This document shows, piece after piece, positions 57,194 to 64,000 of a DNA stretch of 64,000 nt (its first letter is position 1; each line of letters starts with the position of its first letter). The stretch comes from Ardenticatenaceae bacterium. GTDB lineage: Bacteria > Chloroflexota > Anaerolineae > Promineifilales > Promineifilaceae. The position numbers and the translations under genes were made by a program. The stretch spans positions 124,001 to 188,000 of the forward strand of contig WYBM01000051.1 in the NCBI GenBank assembly GCA_011525915.1, given 5' to 3'. Under the pieces are notes generated by a model. That model saw nothing but the letters and a program-made list of their open reading frames with translations, was not told the DNA's origin and made no database searches.

Positions 57194-58171
57194 TTGCCTT
57201 CAACCGCACAAACAATTCAAACCACAATGCAACAGGCAGGAACTATCCTTGTCATCACACATACTGGCCCAGACGGTGATGCGGTGGCCTCACTCACGGC
57301 CGTAGGCCTGGCCCTGAAACAATGGGGGCGCTCCTTCACGTTGATGTGTGATGATGCCATCCCGGAACGCTTCCGCTACATGGCTCTGACAAACCAGGTT
57401 CGCCGTCCCTCCGTCAACGGCCGTGTCACCTATGATTTACTTATCGCCGTAGACTGCGGCGATGAGCAGCGTATGGGTCAATCATGGGCTTCCCTGCCAG
57501 AACCGCACCCACCCATTATCAACATCGATCACCATATGACAAACACCCGGTTTGGGCAGATCAATCTGGTGTTAGACACGGCCGTGTCCACGACGGAAAT
57601 CCTTTATGACCTCTTTACCGCCTGGGGACTCAACATAAACGTCGACCTGGCCACCAGCCTGCTCACCGGGCTGGTCACCGATACCCTCGGTTTCCGCACC
57701 ATGGGCACCACAGCCAAAACCCTCAGGATCGCTTCCGAGATGATGGCGGCTGGCGCCGATTTGTCCCTGATCACCACCCAGGGCTTGAGCCTGAAGGAAT
57801 TTGCCACCATCAAACTTTGGCGGTATGGACTGGACAATATGAAGTTTGAAGACGGCCTTATCTGGACAGCCATTACCCATAAACAACGTAAGGCTGCCCG
57901 GTATACCGGATCCAGTTCCAACGGTCTGAGCAACATTCTGGCCGATGTGGATGAAGCGGCCATTGGCATTGTGATGATGGAATTAAGCGATGGTTCAGTG
58001 CGTGTGGGTTTCCGCTGTCGCCCGCCTTACAACGTGGCCGATATTGCCCTCAAACTGGGTGGGGGCGGCCACCCTCTGGCAGCAGGCTGCACCATTAAAG
58101 GCTCTCTGGCTGACGTAGAAGCGCAGGTGATCACTCTGAGCAAAGAAGCCATTCGCCAGCAACATCATTAG
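57194..58171 (+). CDS. nrnA: NrnA-like DHH-family phosphoesterase
   Basis: A 325-residue enzyme that degrades short RNA or pAp. DHH motifs: ITHTGPDGDAVASL (motif I), INIDHHMTNTRFG (DHH), and GGGGHPLAAGCTI near the C-terminus (DHHA1). The start is a TTG with GAGG at 8 bp, three bases after the rbfA stop. In several phyla nrnA lies between rbfA and truB; the same order here supports the call. Confidence 0.9.
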   Translation: MPSTAQTIQTTMQQAGTILVITHTGPDGDAVASLTAVGLALKQWGRSFTLMCDDAIPERFRYMALTNQVRRPSVNGRVTYDLLIAVDCGDEQRMGQSWASLPEPHPPIINIDHHMTNTRFGQINLVLDTAVSTTEILYDLFTAWGLNINVDLATSLLTGLVTDTLGFRTMGTTAKTLRIASEMMAAGADLSLITTQGLSLKEFATIKLWRYGLDNMKFEDGLIWTAITHKQRKAARYTGSSSNGLSNILADVDEAAIGIVMMELSDGSVRVGFRCRPPYNVADIALKLGGGGHPLAAGCTIKGSLADVEAQVITLSKEAIRQQHH

Positions 58172-58224
58172 AGCGCAGCAATCAGGGGTTGGAGATGCGG
58201 CTGTCTCCGATCTCCCTCTAGTCC

Positions 58225-59100
58225 ATGACCCACTCCCCTGAAGGACTCCTGAACATTGATAAGCCCGGTGGCATGACCTCCCATGATGTGGTAAACCGGG
58301 TGCGGCGGGTGGCGGGAGTGCGCCGCGTAGGGCACGCAGGCACATTGGACCCTTTGGCCACTGGTGTGCTGCTGCTTTGCCTGGGGCGGGCTACGCGCCT
58401 GGTGGAGTATGTGATGGGGTTGCCCAAAACGTATGAAGCGGCCGTGCGCCTGGGGCAAAGCACCGACACGTATGACGCCGATGGCCGGGTGGTGGCTGAA
58501 CGACCGTGTGCCGTCACCCTGGCCAACCTCGACCAGGCACTTCCTCAGTTTCGCGGCCCCCTGCAGCAAACACCCCCCATCTATTCCGCCATCAAAAAGG
58601 GAGGGCAGCCCCTTTACAAACTGGCCCGCCAGGGCGTAGATGTGGTGGTGACTGCGCGGGCCGTTACGGTTTATGAACTAGATGTGTTGGACTTTTCCCC
58701 GCCTATGGTCACGCTGCGCATCACCTGTTCGTCAGGCACTTATATTCGTTCGCTGGCCCATGATTTGGGGGAAGTGTTGGGCTGCGGAGGGCATATCGCC
58801 GGGCTGCGGCGCACGGCCGTGGGCGGCTTCACCACAAACACGGCCGTACACCTGGACTATCTGACGCCTGAAAATTTGAAGCGCTGGCTGCTGCCCTCGG
58901 ACACGGCCGTGGGTCATCTGCCACGCATAGACGTTTCCGAGGCCGAAGCGGCACAGCTGCTGCAAGGCCAACCTATTCCCCGGACAGGCCATCCGGGCAC
59001 CACGCTGGCCCGGTTTTATATGCCAGACAACACCTTCCTTGGTCTGGCCACGGCCGCGGCCACAACATGGCAGCCGCATAAAATGTTCCCACTGCTGTAA
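58225..59100 (+). CDS. truB: tRNA pseudouridine(55) synthase
   Basis: A 291-residue enzyme that isomerises U55 in the T-loop of tRNAs. The catalytic Asp is in GHAGTLDPLATGVLLLCLG; other TruB motifs are DKPGGMTSHDVVNRVRR and IYSAIKKGGQPLYKLARQG. The C-terminal part is a PUA-like region. Three ACGGCCGT palindromes lie in its last 290 bp. Ribosome-binding site is weak. Fifth gene of the nusA operon. Confidence 0.96.
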   Translation: MTHSPEGLLNIDKPGGMTSHDVVNRVRRVAGVRRVGHAGTLDPLATGVLLLCLGRATRLVEYVMGLPKTYEAAVRLGQSTDTYDADGRVVAERPCAVTLANLDQALPQFRGPLQQTPPIYSAIKKGGQPLYKLARQGVDVVVTARAVTVYELDVLDFSPPMVTLRITCSSGTYIRSLAHDLGEVLGCGGHIAGLRRTAVGGFTTNTAVHLDYLTPENLKRWLLPSDTAVGHLPRIDVSEAEAAQLLQGQPIPRTGHPGTTLARFYMPDNTFLGLATAAATTWQPHKMFPLL

Positions 59101-59140
59101 AGCTGGTAAAATGGGGGGGTAGTTTACCTATAGGACAAGT

Positions 59141-60073
59141 ATGAGTCACACATTCATTCATGCAAATCACCTTTCTGAAGTTCCTCAGCGCGCACCAACG
59201 TTTGTGGCCATTGGCTCTTTTGATGGCGTTCATCTGGGTCACCAGTCCGTGTTACGCAGCATGGTAGCGGCCGCCCAAAAGGCAGGCGTACGCACGGCCG
59301 TACTGACCTTCTTCCCCCACCCTAAACGTGTGCTGCAAAATCTGACAGGCCCTTATTACATTGCTACGCTGGCAGACCGTGTGGCCTGGCTGGGCGAGGT
59401 GGGCATAGACGTGGTCATCACCTACCCGTTTAACGACGAGGTGCGCCATACTCGTGCTGCCGATTTTGTGGCCCAGCTGTGCCACCATCTGGATATGCGG
59501 CAGCTATGGGGGGGCAATTTTGCCCTGGGCTACCAGCGGGAAGGTGACATACCCTTTTTACGTGCCTTGGGACAGGAGATAGGCTACACCGTTGAACTGG
59601 TAGATGCCCTGGTGACGTGGGAGGGGGAACGGGTCAGCAGCAGCCGTATTCGCCGTCATCTGCAACATGGGGAGATTAAACTGGCAAATGGATGCCTGAC
59701 ACGGCCATACCGCCTGCGTGGCGTGGTGGTGCGGGGTGACCAACGCGGCCGCACCCTTGGTTTCCCCACCGCCAATATCACTTATTGGCCCGAACAAGTC
59801 ATCCCTGCCAACGGCGTTTACGCTGCTTATGCCTGGGTTGGCGGTCAACCCTACCGGGCTGCCACGAACGTCGGCATACGCCCCACCGTGGATGGCTCAC
59901 GCCTGACCGTCGAAGCCCATCTGCTTGATTTTTACGGCGATCTTTATGATCAGGAGCTGTGTCTGGAGTTCCATGACCATATTCGCGCCGAAAAGAAGTT
60001 CGGCGGTCTGGACGAATTAAAAGCACATATCCAGGCAGATGTAGCCCAGGTTCGGTCAACCCTGGCTCTTTGA
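59141..60073 (+). CDS. ribF: Bifunctional riboflavin kinase/FAD synthetase
   Basis: A 310-residue enzyme that makes FMN and then FAD. The N-terminal FAD synthetase has GSFDGVHLGHQSVLR and FNDEVRH; the kinase half has GRTLGFPTANITYWP and SRLTVEAHLLDF. Both halves appear complete. The ATG follows AGGA. Last gene of the operon; its stop codon lies in a 21-bp tandem duplication (60070-60111). No FMN riboswitch is seen upstream. Confidence 0.96.
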   Translation: MSHTFIHANHLSEVPQRAPTFVAIGSFDGVHLGHQSVLRSMVAAAQKAGVRTAVLTFFPHPKRVLQNLTGPYYIATLADRVAWLGEVGIDVVITYPFNDEVRHTRAADFVAQLCHHLDMRQLWGGNFALGYQREGDIPFLRALGQEIGYTVELVDALVTWEGERVSSSRIRRHLQHGEIKLANGCLTRPYRLRGVVVRGDQRGRTLGFPTANITYWPEQVIPANGVYAAYAWVGGQPYRAATNVGIRPTVDGSRLTVEAHLLDFYGDLYDQELCLEFHDHIRAEKKFGGLDELKAHIQADVAQVRSTLAL

Positions 60074-60111
60074 GCGGCCGTTCGCGCTTTTTGAGCGGCC
60101 GTTCGCGCTTT
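60070..60111. repeat. Two perfect 21-bp tandem copies at ribF stop
   Basis: Two identical copies of a 21-bp unit TTGAGCGGCCGTTCGCGCTTT, the first containing the ribF stop codon. The unit carries GCGGCCGT, a one-base variant of the dispersed octamer. Outside them GCTCTT (60065-60070) and AAGAGC (60113-60118) are complementary. Confidence 0.8.
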
Positions 60112-60140
60112 GAAGAGCAGACCGCATTTACCAAAGAGCC

Positions 60141-61253
60141 TTAAGGTTGCAGTCCACGCACAATGGTCTGCACATTCGCCCGGATCATGCCAATGTAACT
60201 GTCTGCACCGCTGCCTACCGGGCCCAAGGCATCGGTATGCAGTGGTAAAACCTGCACCTTATCACAATGCGTCAGTTCGGCAGCCACTGTTTGCGCCAGG
60301 CTGGCATTGTTGGTGATCTCTGTAAAGAGTGTGCAAAGGCGCTGCGCTCTTAAAACAGTTACCAGGTTTACCAGGTCCGTCGCTGACGGCTCCGCCAATG
60401 TGCTCATAGAGGGAATCACCGTCCCCAGAACTTCAAACTGATAGGCTGCAGCAAAGTAGCCCAAAGAGTCATGATTGGTGACCAGGATACGATGGCTGGC
60501 AGGGATGGTGGCTAACTGCGCCTCCACATAAGCTTCCAATTGTGCCAGTTCCGCCCCATACGCAGCGGCGTTGTGGGCATAGGTTTCGGCATGGGCCGGG
60601 TCCAGTTCGCTTAAAGCCTGCTTTACATTTTCCGTCCACTGCATCACGTTTGCAATGCTGGTCCAGGTATGGGGATCAACCTTGCCATGTCCATTGGCTT
60701 CTTGATGTACCTCTCCTTCCTCGTCATCATCTGCCCCGTGTCCATGGCCATCAAATGGCAAGGGAACGATGTTGGCAGAAACGGGCACTTGAGGGACATT
60801 TTCACCGATGCTGGCCAGCGTGCTCACCAATCTTTCTTCCAGGTCCCAGCCATTGACAAAGATGACGTCTGCGGTGGCCACGGCCGCCAACTGCTGCGCC
60901 CCCGGCTCATAGCTGTGGGGGTCCTGCCCCGGCCCGGCCAACACCATCAGGTGAATGGCATCCCCGCCTACCTGGGCCACCACATCACCGATAATGCTGG
61001 TGGTGACCACCACTTGCAGCAGTTCGCCGTTAAGTTCGACGGGGGCTAACGTTGGTAAACGCAACATCTCCACCTGACCATCATAGTCATCTTGACCGGC
61101 TTCCAGGTCATCATGCTCATCGGCGGTGTTTGTAGCCAAAACGGCCGTGGCGCCCGGCACTTCTGTAACGGCACCGCGGCAGCCCACCAACACCCAGATG
61201 CCCACTCCCACCAAAAGCAGCATCGAGCCCATATTTTTACGCTTGCTGTTCAT
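60141..61253 (-). CDS. Zinc/manganese ABC transporter binding lipoprotein
   Basis: A 370-residue ZnuA/TroA-type protein. Lipoprotein signal with Cys in VLVGCRG (near residue 25). Likely metal ligands: His of GQDPHSYEP, His of VDPHTWTS, Glu of LFTEITNNAS and Asp of LHTDALGPV. A His/Asp/Glu-rich loop (GHGHGADDDEEGE, then HQEANGHG) matches the metal-trapping loop of ZnuA. The Asp instead of His patterns do not separate zinc from manganese by eye. No permease or ATPase gene is adjacent. The ATG has AAGGAGC at 6 bp. Confidence 0.92.
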   Translation of the reverse strand: MNSKRKNMGSMLLLVGVGIWVLVGCRGAVTEVPGATAVLATNTADEHDDLEAGQDDYDGQVEMLRLPTLAPVELNGELLQVVVTTSIIGDVVAQVGGDAIHLMVLAGPGQDPHSYEPGAQQLAAVATADVIFVNGWDLEERLVSTLASIGENVPQVPVSANIVPLPFDGHGHGADDDEEGEVHQEANGHGKVDPHTWTSIANVMQWTENVKQALSELDPAHAETYAHNAAAYGAELAQLEAYVEAQLATIPASHRILVTNHDSLGYFAAAYQFEVLGTVIPSMSTLAEPSATDLVNLVTVLRAQRLCTLFTEITNNASLAQTVAAELTHCDKVQVLPLHTDALGPVGSGADSYIGMIRANVQTIVRGLQP

Positions 61254-61268
61254 GTTCCAGCTCCTTAT

Positions 61269-61283
61269 TGATACTTTATATCA
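61269..61283. promoter_or_regulatory. 15-bp palindrome between promoter and metal-binding gene
   Basis: TGATA and TATCA are perfect complements around CTTTA, lying between the -10 box and the ribosome-binding site of the metal-binding lipoprotein gene. It is a good place for a metal-responsive repressor but is not the usual Zur sequence. Confidence 0.4.
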
Positions 61284-61297
61284 TTTTTCACCCCCTA

Positions 61298-61325
61298 ATT
61301 ATAACAACAGGCCCGATGACGGCAA
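61298..61325 (-). promoter_or_regulatory. Promoter of metal-binding lipoprotein gene
   Basis: On the minus strand TTGCCG (61320-61325) is followed after 16 bp by TATAAT (61298-61303). The -10 box is perfect, the -35 box matches four of six. Confidence 0.55.
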
Positions 61326-61401
61326 TAGGGCTGGCCGCTGGCAGGGATACTGGCATTTGTGGTCAGGTATTTTGTGGGCTGGCAGCGGACGAAGGTGGCC
61401 T

Positions 61402-61438
61402 AAAGCCCCCGGAAGCATGTGGCCTCCGGGGGCTTTTT
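61402..61438. terminator. 12-bp hairpin with T-run after PKD-domain gene
   Basis: AAAGCCCCCGGA and TCCGGGGGCTTT form a perfect 12-bp stem with an 11-nt loop; Ts follow on the plus strand and As on the other. It lies 9 bp after the stop of the 61447 gene. Its core resembles the REP-type hairpins, so it could be a member of that family serving as terminator. Confidence 0.8.
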
Positions 61439-61446
61439 ACTACATG

Positions 61447-63615
61447 CTATTCTTCTTTGATCACAAAAGGAAGGTAATTGATGTAGTCTAACGCAGGTAG
61501 GGACATAATATCAATGGTGCTGACGGCCGTGCTGCTGCCAAATTCGTTTGTGGCTGTCAGGGTAATGGTAAAGGTGCCGGTCATCGTGTAGGTATGTGTG
61601 GGGTCTTTTGTTATGACAATGGGGGCACCATCACCAAAGTCCCAGGTGTAGGTCATGGGTGACGTGCCGGTCGTCAGATTGGTGAAGTTCACCGGCTGGT
61701 TCACCATCGCCGAAGCCGAATGGGTAAAAGCCGCCGTGGGCGCTATGCCGCTTGCCAATACTTCAATGGTTTTGGCACTGACATCAACGCCAGCCTCATT
61801 TTCAGCCGTCAGGGTAACGGTAAAGACGCCGGCAGTGGCGTACTCATGGGTAGGGTTTTCCAGATTGGAAAGAGGGCTGCTGTCGCCAAAGTCCCAGGTG
61901 TAGGTCATCGGCGGCGTGCCGGTGGTGGCGTTGGTGAACACGGCCGTACGCCCCAGCACAATGGGGCCATTATGGCTAAACGCAGCCGTGGGGGCTACAG
62001 CCTCATTGGGCACAAACATCGGCCCCATAAAACAGGGGTACGTTTCCGGGTTTGGCTCGCCGCTCACTGTCCAGCAGTAATAATCTGGCCCGGTGGCGTC
62101 TGTATCTGCCTGTGGTACGTACCAGAGCACGATGTTGGCGTCAGCAATGCTTTCACCATTCAAATAAAGATGCGGTCCTTGCTGATGGTCATCATGGCAG
62201 CAGCCGCTGCCGAAGACATACAGGTCGGTGTCGCCCTCGCTGGCATGGTGCAGGGTAGGATAGAGGAAGGGGCTATCACCCCGGCCGCGATCACGGTCAT
62301 ATTGCCCCACATCTTGCACAATGTAATACCCCAGGCCGGTGAGGGTGTCCTCCACCAGCCAGCTGTACCCATTGGCATCAATGTGATGCGGGCCATGCCC
62401 GGCTTCCACGTAGGGCACCAGGTAGTCTTCGGTAGTCATGGTCTGCCAATTGCTGCCGTCCCAGCGGGCAAAACGGTCATTGGCATCGCCGTTTATAGCA
62501 ATATTGATGCGCACCACCGGCCGGTACAGCGCATTGGTGCCACACCCTTTACCATAGGCAGCGCTCACAGGGCGGAAACGGCCGTCATTGTAAAAGCGAA
62601 TGCGCTGCTCATAACGGTAATTACAGGTATTACCCCAACTACTCATGCGGAAGTCTTGCACCACTTCAAAGCCAATGATGTTGTTTTGGTCATCCAATAA
62701 ATCCAGCACCTGGGTTTCACCGTAGGGGAAGATGGTAAACCCCCCGCCGCCGCTGCTGCACCCGGTAGAGTCCTGATAACCGCTGGAGCCATAGTCGGCG
62801 TGCCATTCTACCAGTTTGATGCTGGTGGCCACCGGCACCCCATTGTACGTGATGTTAGACACATTCATGGCATCATTACCGGTGGTGGCGTAATCCATGG
62901 TCCAGCCAGCACGGTTGACACTGCCGGGCGCCGGGCAGCTGGTGGGTATAAAGGGTTCAAACGTCCCAGACGTCGGCGCTTCGGTCCAGTCAATGCCGGC
63001 CAACTCTTCAGCCGTCAGGTCAACGATGGCCCACAGAATACGGCCGTCATCGGTGGCAAATGTAGGCGCCACACACAAATGCTGGCCACCGCAGGCTGTG
63101 TCCAACAAGCTGGCATCTACGGCTGCCAGCGCCTTATCCTTTGAAGGTCTATAGCCCAACGCGGCAATCACTTCTGGGGCATTGGTGGCAATCTCCATGG
63201 AAAGATCATGGAGCCGCTTGTTGACGCCCGGGTGCATGTGCGGCTGGCGCAGCACATCCAGCACCTCACGGGTGTTAATGTTTACCAGTACGGTGAGGGC
63301 TACATCTTCATCCCAATTATAAATTTCTACCTGGCGGCAGTCAGCCGTGGCGCAGGCACTGGCCGCGGCCGTGTATTGCCCGGCGGTAACGGTGCGCACA
63401 CCAAACACTTCGGCCCGATGCCCCAACGTATGGGCCTGCACCCGTGCGTCAGACAAGGCCAAATCCTGGGCCAACTGCTGCTCTGGCGTCATCTGCCCGG
63501 AAAGCTGTACCGCTGCTGATTTGCCGCGGACTTCCGGGGCTGGCCTGGTCATAATGGCCACAATAACGGCCGTAAACAACCCGGCCATCAATAAAACACC
63601 CATCAACTTCTTCAT
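61447..63615 (-). CDS. Exported copper-amine-oxidase-like protein with two PKD domains
   Basis: A 722-residue exported protein with a signal helix (about 4-22). The middle (about 40-540) has a layout like copper amine oxidases: NITYNGVPVATSIKLVEW and, further on, GNTCNYRYEQRIRFYNDGRF, where NYRY stands in the place of the TPQ-forming NY-D/E. His-rich stretches (GHGPHHIDANG, CHDDHQQGPHLYLN) could supply copper ligands, but the HxH motif is not clear. Two PKD domains follow (about 555-640 and 642-720; YTWDFGD in both), ending in YINYLPFVIKEE. The ATG at 63615 is chosen over a GTG three codons earlier because GAGG is better spaced. Enzyme activity is not certain. Confidence 0.7.
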   Translation of the reverse strand: MKKLMGVLLMAGLFTAVIVAIMTRPAPEVRGKSAAVQLSGQMTPEQQLAQDLALSDARVQAHTLGHRAEVFGVRTVTAGQYTAAASACATADCRQVEIYNWDEDVALTVLVNINTREVLDVLRQPHMHPGVNKRLHDLSMEIATNAPEVIAALGYRPSKDKALAAVDASLLDTACGGQHLCVAPTFATDDGRILWAIVDLTAEELAGIDWTEAPTSGTFEPFIPTSCPAPGSVNRAGWTMDYATTGNDAMNVSNITYNGVPVATSIKLVEWHADYGSSGYQDSTGCSSGGGGFTIFPYGETQVLDLLDDQNNIIGFEVVQDFRMSSWGNTCNYRYEQRIRFYNDGRFRPVSAAYGKGCGTNALYRPVVRINIAINGDANDRFARWDGSNWQTMTTEDYLVPYVEAGHGPHHIDANGYSWLVEDTLTGLGYYIVQDVGQYDRDRGRGDSPFLYPTLHHASEGDTDLYVFGSGCCHDDHQQGPHLYLNGESIADANIVLWYVPQADTDATGPDYYCWTVSGEPNPETYPCFMGPMFVPNEAVAPTAAFSHNGPIVLGRTAVFTNATTGTPPMTYTWDFGDSSPLSNLENPTHEYATAGVFTVTLTAENEAGVDVSAKTIEVLASGIAPTAAFTHSASAMVNQPVNFTNLTTGTSPMTYTWDFGDGAPIVITKDPTHTYTMTGTFTITLTATNEFGSSTAVSTIDIMSLPALDYINYLPFVIKEE

Positions 63616-63624
63616 AATTTGCAC

Positions 63625-63845
63625 CTCTTAGGGAATGAAACAATGGCGTTTGATAAATCGATTTGCGGGCAACAGTGTAACATTCAACGACTGGCTATGG
63701 CAAGTTTACAAATGTGTCTATAAGCATACCCGGCCATGGCCGTAACTTGGGTGAATGTGTTGAGTATCATGAATGCAGAACAAGATTAAGCGAAAACAAC
63801 CGATGGGAGAACACTTTCTGTGGTTACTCTAAACTCTACTTCCAA
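63625..63845. other. 221-bp intergenic region
   Basis: Between the PKD-protein start and the tail of the last gene. Nothing recognised; a short open frame at 63714-63980 on the plus strand has no ribosome-binding site or protein-like composition. Confidence 0.4.
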
Positions 63846-64000
63846 TCAAAGCCAGTCATCACTGCGACCTTGAACCGTCTGATAGCTTTGGAACGCCAGG
63901 AATCCAAACAAAAGCGCCATAAAGACGCTGTTCATGAGAACCAGGCCCACTATGGCCATCATAGCGCCGGAGATGACTGAGAGCCAAAGCGATTTGCGCA
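63846..64000 (-). CDS. 3' end of a membrane protein, partial
   Basis: Fifty codons are open from the window edge to a TGA at 63846-63848. The product has one long hydrophobic stretch (SVISGAMMAIVGLVLMNSV, then FMALLFGFLAF) followed by QSYQTVQGRSDDWL. Such an end is seen in site-2 (M50) proteases and related membrane proteins, but this is a weak guess. The composition is clearly membrane-like, and the reading frame has no stops, so I support it as coding. Confidence 0.5.
   Translation of the reverse strand, partial: RKSLWLSVISGAMMAIVGLVLMNSVFMALLFGFLAFQSYQTVQGRSDDWL

Noticed and set aside
59141..59240. FMN riboswitch before ribF
   Set aside because: The upstream space is only 40 bp and lacks the conserved helices of the FMN aptamer.

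Overview
The window reads as chromosome of a member of the phylum Chloroflexota, probably of the Anaerolineae/Caldilineae/Ardenticatenia side. This is inferred from gene content, not from a marker tree: an A2-type caa3 oxidase operon, a serine/threonine kinase fused to FGE-like domains, Thr/Pro-rich linkers in exported proteins, and a nusA-ylxR-infB-rbfA-nrnA-truB-ribF operon with a short IF-2. GC is moderate (roughly mid-50s by eye). No rRNA, CRISPR array, prophage or complete mobile element was seen. One tRNA gene, Leu(CAA), is present.

Layout. 1-4473: tail of an unknown gene, a GAF-PAS adenylate/guanylate cyclase, and a membrane transglutaminase-like protein. 4723-12189: one minus-strand respiratory operon (362-aa membrane protein, caa3 subunit II with fused cytochrome c, subunits I, IV and III, CtaG, SURF1, a small exported protein), with an ECF sigma gene upstream. 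13113-19020: a polysaccharide deacetylase, then a tripartite ABC export system (ATPase, FtsX-like permease, membrane-fusion lipoprotein). 19150-19617: an internally deleted REP-associated transposase between identical hairpins. 19623-30002: a 1198-aa exported metzincin-like protein, a 1305-aa kinase-FGE-LysM receptor, an ABC ATPase with a cyclic-nucleotide-binding domain, and an asparaginase. 30134-37670: a DUF4011-type helicase/nuclease, an ABC-2 exporter pair and SSB. 38049-44855: a di-haem oxidoreductase-like protein, PEP carboxylase, a NUDIX hydrolase, and two tandem genes joining an XRE-like helix-turn-helix to an Hfq/LSm-like domain. 44976-52280: a second NUDIX hydrolase, paralogous membrane proteins, tRNA-Leu, an ECF sigma/anti-sigma pair, a DUF4870-like protein, a GDP-mannose dehydratase-like enzyme, carbonic anhydrase and a phosphoesterase. 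52368-60073: the nusA operon with a promoter and an attenuator-like hairpin in its leader. 60141-64000: a zinc/manganese-type binding lipoprotein, a copper-amine-oxidase-like exported protein with PKD domains, and the tail of a membrane protein.

Three DNA-level patterns cut across the genes. (1) The palindrome ACGGCCGT occurs about 110 times by hand count where about one is expected; it lies in genes and between them, like the HIP1 element of cyanobacteria. (2) Several intergenic spaces hold palindromic arrays built from 7-nt units, TCAGT-type in the left arm and ACTGA-type in the right arm. (3) A family of CTCCCGGAG...CTCCGGGAG hairpins surrounds a dead RAYT transposase; one copy covers the ribosome-binding site of the ABC permease. 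These repeats, together with the HTH-LSm gene pair and the kinase-FGE receptor, are the least-described parts of the window.
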